The notes below the pieces were generated by a model. The model saw only the letters and a list, made by a program, of their open reading frames with translations, did not search any database and was not told the DNA's origin. A DNA stretch of 6,408 nt from an uncultured Bilophila sp. (GTDB taxonomy: Bacteria > Desulfobacterota > Desulfovibrionia > Desulfovibrionales > Desulfovibrionaceae). Below are positions 4,689 to 6,408 of the stretch, in pieces. Numbering within the stretch: the stretch's first letter is position 1; each line of letters begins with the position of its first letter. The stretch lies in the NCBI GenBank assembly GCA_959604115.1, contig CAUHBW010000226.1:1-6408 (forward strand). Direction: 5' to 3'. A program made the translations under genes and the position numbers.

Positions 4689-5131
4689 TGCGAGCCGCTC
4701 CGCCGCAGATTTTGGCTGTACTCGTATGCCTCGTCCGCCGTCCGCAGACCGACCGAATTTGGATCAACCCCTGTATCCTGCATGAAATACTCCATCCATG
4801 CGGTAGGGTGTTTCGGGCTTTTCAGCATCCTTCCGTCCGCTGCGGACGAGGGCCAGTGCATCCTGTCGTCGAACTCGTAGTCCTGCGCTCCGACGCCAGC
4901 CTTCCATGCCCCCCGGTAATCATAGTCGGCGCGTGCCCCTGTAAGCTCCTCATACAGCGCGGCATCGTCCATCCGCTCCCCGGATGCCGCCACATCATCC
5001 CTGATTTGCTGAAACCATTTGGACTTCATGAGCCATTCCCGAAAGGCGGCTTCCTCCTGCGCGGAAAGGGCTGTCGGTTCCCACCGCGACTGTGCGAACT
5101 GCCGATACCGGTCATACCAGCTAGCCATCAT
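4685..5131 (-). CDS. Conserved phage protein of unknown function between terS and terL
   Basis: A 148-aa soluble protein. The central and C-terminal part contains YDYRGAWKAG (about 85-94), then a DRMHWPSSAADGRMLKSPKH stretch followed by PTAWMEYFM. I recall a common tailed-phage pattern, DYDxRGxWKAG ... HxPDxYKxPxHPTFSxES, in proteins of unknown role from structural/packaging clusters, and this looks like a member. The function is not known to me. Two adjacent ATGs (5129-5131 and 5126-5128) follow a strong GGGGGAGGG; I give the first. A start at 5173 would overlap terS by 53 nt and is less likely. The gene overlaps the terS end by 11 nt and terL by 4 nt, so it is translationally coupled to both, which argues for a role in the packaging complex. 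Confidence 0.8.
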   Translation of the reverse strand: MMASWYDRYRQFAQSRWEPTALSAQEEAAFREWLMKSKWFQQIRDDVAASGERMDDAALYEELTGARADYDYRGAWKAGVGAQDYEFDDRMHWPSSAADGRMLKSPKHPTAWMEYFMQDTGVDPNSVGLRTADEAYEYSQNLRRSGSQ

Positions 5132-5654
5132 CCCTCCCCCTTTCCTGCTCCAGAATCTCGCTGAGCGCATCACGCGGGCTGAGCGCCGAAGCCCCGGCTG
5201 CCGCCTGCGCGCTGGCCTGCTGGCTGACGTTCACCGTGGTGCCGCGCTCCTGCGGCGGAGCGAGATTCCGGCGGCCACGGGTCATGGTTTCCCACTCCTC
5301 GGGGAGTTCGACCTTGGAGAGTACGGCATGGGCCTTGAGTATGAGGGCCTTGTCGAATTGGGCAAAGAGATGGTCGGCTTCAAGACGTTCGCGCACCACA
5401 TCGTCGATCGTGGCGCGAAAAGTTGTGGGCAGGTCACAACTTTCCTGCTCAACTTCGTATAGCGCCTTAATCGCACTGACCTTTTTCTCGACAACCCCAC
5501 AACTTTTTCCTTGCTTCCAGCCCTCTTTCCGGGCGCGCTTCGATGCGGCCTGCTGTGATACCCCGAAACGTCTGGCGACCTCCCCCAGTGACACGCCCCG
5601 GACTTCATATTCCGCGCGGGCCTGCTCCCACTGTTCAGACGTCAGCCGGGCCAT
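5121..5654 (-). CDS. terS: Phage terminase small subunit
   Basis: A 177-aa protein. The N-terminal helix-turn-helix is plain: LTSEQWEQARAEYEVRGVSL (4-23) followed by GEVARRFGVSQQAASKRARK (24-43), then EGW. The middle (about 55-125) is helical and charged, the likely oligomerisation region. The C-terminus is Gln/Ala-rich (SQQASAQAAAGASALSP) and ends in an acidic/basic helix that may contact TerL. Small terminase subunits form rings that bind the phage packaging site and load TerL. I chose ATG at 5652-5654 because GAGG lies 6 nt upstream. In-frame starts at 5666 and 5684 would deepen the overlap with the gene before it, which is already 20 nt. The HTH, length and position two genes before terL support the call well. 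Confidence 0.87.
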   Translation of the reverse strand: MARLTSEQWEQARAEYEVRGVSLGEVARRFGVSQQAASKRARKEGWKQGKSCGVVEKKVSAIKALYEVEQESCDLPTTFRATIDDVVRERLEADHLFAQFDKALILKAHAVLSKVELPEEWETMTRGRRNLAPPQERGTTVNVSQQASAQAAAGASALSPRDALSEILEQERGRDDG

Positions 5655-5928
5655 GCCCCACCTCATGCTCTCCGTTCGCCGCACGGATGGACGTGGTGAT
5701 CAGGTCAAGAAGTTCCTGATACACGCGGTCGGGAGTCTCCTTTTCCACGGCCTGCACGACCTTCTGATACTCCTCGCCGATGACGCCGAGCGCGTGGTAC
5801 TTGCCCTCCGCAAAGACCGGATGCTTTCGCCGCACTTCCGATACGCGCCGGGCAATGGCCTCAAGAAGCCCGTGACCCGCAACCGCATTCCCGTTGCCGA
5901 CAATCAGTTCCATTTCAAGCTGGTTCAC
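5635..5928 (-). CDS. Phage protein with MazG-like acidic pattern (possible all-alpha NTP pyrophosphohydrolase)
   Basis: A 97-aa, mostly helical protein. After IVGNGNAVAGHGLLEAI come RRKHPVFAEGKYHALGVIGE (33-52) and EYQKVVQAVEKETPDRVYQE, ending LLDLI. It carries EExx-16-ExxD (E52, E53, E72, D75), which fits the metal-binding pattern EEx(12-28)ExxD of all-alpha NTP pyrophosphohydrolases (MazG/dUTPase type). Those enzymes hydrolyse (d)NTPs to monophosphates. The protein is near the single-domain minimum, so the catalytic assignment is inference. GTG at 5926-5928 is chosen because GGAGG stands 5 nt upstream. GTG at 5940 or ATG at 5913 are alternatives without a good ribosome site. The C-terminus overlaps terS by 20 nt. 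Confidence 0.75.
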   Translation of the reverse strand: MNQLEMELIVGNGNAVAGHGLLEAIARRVSEVRRKHPVFAEGKYHALGVIGEEYQKVVQAVEKETPDRVYQELLDLITTSIRAANGEHEVGHGPADV

Positions 5929-5963
5929 AATACCCTCCACATGCCTTCACTCAGACGTGTTCC

Positions 5964-6254
5964 TCACATGTCCACAACCGGAGCCGGACAGTCCCAAACG
6001 TCCTTCCCCTCGGCCTTCCGGTCGTCCAAGTTGATGCCCTTCTCCACCTTCAGCCGCTTGAGCCTGTACACCAGCATCCCGACGCCGCTCACCGTGCGAC
6101 GGCGGGGGCCATATACCGCTATCCGATTTCGTTCCACACCCCAGACGTATGCCTGTACCTCAATCGCCCTGTGCAACATCGCCGTTGCCTTCGCCAGCAT
6201 GCTGATCCTGCCGCCGGTAATAGGGACAATTACATCGGCTACCCGGTCCCTCAT
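5964..6254 (-). CDS. Hypothetical phage protein
   Basis: A 96-aa basic protein I do not recognise. It begins MRDRVADVIVPITGGRISML, has a helical stretch (AKATAMLHRAIEVQAYVWGV), then a basic turn with YGPRRRT, and a Lys/Arg-rich end before KDVWDCPAPVVDM. No signal peptide or membrane segment is visible. Basic charge and position suggest nucleic-acid contact, which is a guess. The ATG (6252-6254) overlaps the upstream nuclease stop as ATGA and is preceded by GGAGG, so the start is well founded. A longer in-frame start near 6323 would overlap the nuclease gene heavily and is rejected. 35 nt separate it from the next gene, the largest gap in this operon but still consistent with one transcript. 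Confidence 0.72.
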   Translation of the reverse strand: MRDRVADVIVPITGGRISMLAKATAMLHRAIEVQAYVWGVERNRIAVYGPRRRTVSGVGMLVYRLKRLKVEKGINLDDRKAEGKDVWDCPAPVVDM

Positions 6255-6408
6255 GTCCTGCCTCCGCTTGCGTGGGGCAATGCCCCGGTCAGATAGTTTT
6301 CGATGGCTTCCCGCGCCTCCCACCAGCCCTTGCAGACCTCGACGCGGTACCCGGCCTGCCGGAGCCTTGCGATGATGTCCTTCTGGGAGCTTTCCAGACT
6401 GCCGCCCT
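6251..6408 (-). CDS. VRR-NUC domain nuclease, C-terminal fragment (5' end outside window)
   Basis: The minus-strand frame is open from the window edge (first whole codon at 6404-6406) to TGA at 6251-6253, giving 51 C-terminal residues. GGSLESSQKDIIARLRQAGY (1-20) followed by RVEVCKGWWEAREAIENYLT (21-40) is the typical end of small phage VRR-NUC proteins, where S-x-x-Q-x-x-x-x-x-x-L-x-x-x-G-Y precedes the last strand and helix. VRR-NUC enzymes are PD-(D/E)XK nucleases acting on branched DNA such as Holliday junctions. The catalytic E-x-K region lies mostly outside the window, so activity cannot be judged. It heads the visible packaging operon. Its stop overlaps the next start by 4 nt. It is too short for a standard gene caller at the edge. 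Confidence 0.82.
   Translation of the reverse strand, partial: GGSLESSQKDIIARLRQAGYRVEVCKGWWEAREAIENYLTGALPHASGGRT

Noticed and set aside
5236..6375. Plus-strand open frame of 379 codons
   Set aside because: It runs antisense across four coupled minus-strand genes, with Ser/Arg/Pro-rich content and no recognisable domain.

Overview
The window is part of a tailed-phage prophage, or an integrated phage remnant. The protein types, the moderately to strongly GC-rich packaging genes and the GTG starts fit a Desulfovibrionaceae-like delta-proteobacterial host. No marker gene proves this, so the host is an inference. Base composition is clearly mosaic. The left 250 bases are AT-rich, the first 1.6 kb is mixed, and from about 1690 onward the sequence is GC-rich. 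LAYOUT, left to right. (1) 1-248: the 3' end of a plus-strand gene whose tail resembles the C-terminus of SDH-type (SppA/ClpP-fold) serine proteinases. (2) 249-491: no protein gene, but two folded elements. The second, at about 402-493, has an 11-bp closing stem, two inner hairpins, a -10-like box upstream and a U-tract. It is laid out like the C4 antisense RNAs of P1/P7-type immI regions. (3) 492-1075, minus strand: a HigB/HigA-type toxin-antitoxin operon (Gp49/HI1419-like toxin first, HI1420-like antitoxin second), with a palindromic operator inside its promoter. (4) 1115-1391: a highly structured leader in front of (5) rha (1392-2078), a Rha-family phage regulator. Two stretches of this leader are complementary to the C4-like RNA, so the TA cassette seems to sit between an antisense RNA and its target. 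(6) 2085-2450: a self-contained unit of promoter, small coiled-coil/one-TM protein and shared terminator. (7) 2434-6408, minus strand: one tightly coupled packaging operon. In transcription order it holds a VRR-NUC nuclease (partial), a 96-aa unknown, a 97-aa protein with a MazG-like acidic pattern, terminase small subunit, a 148-aa phage family of unknown function, terminase large subunit, a 215-aa unknown with some likeness to a terminase nuclease domain, and a 72-aa helix-turn-helix protein whose stop lies in the loop of the terminator. HOW IT WORKS TOGETHER. The minus-strand operon is the DNA-packaging module: TerS recognises DNA, TerL translocates and cuts it, and VRR-NUC probably handles branched DNA. 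The plus-strand left part is regulatory and accessory: antisense RNA, rha and TA. The portal gene that usually follows terL is not here. The operon ends at a terminator instead, and rha and the small membrane-protein gene converge on it. The most interesting candidate is the split C4-like RNA / rha-leader pair interrupted by the TA cassette.
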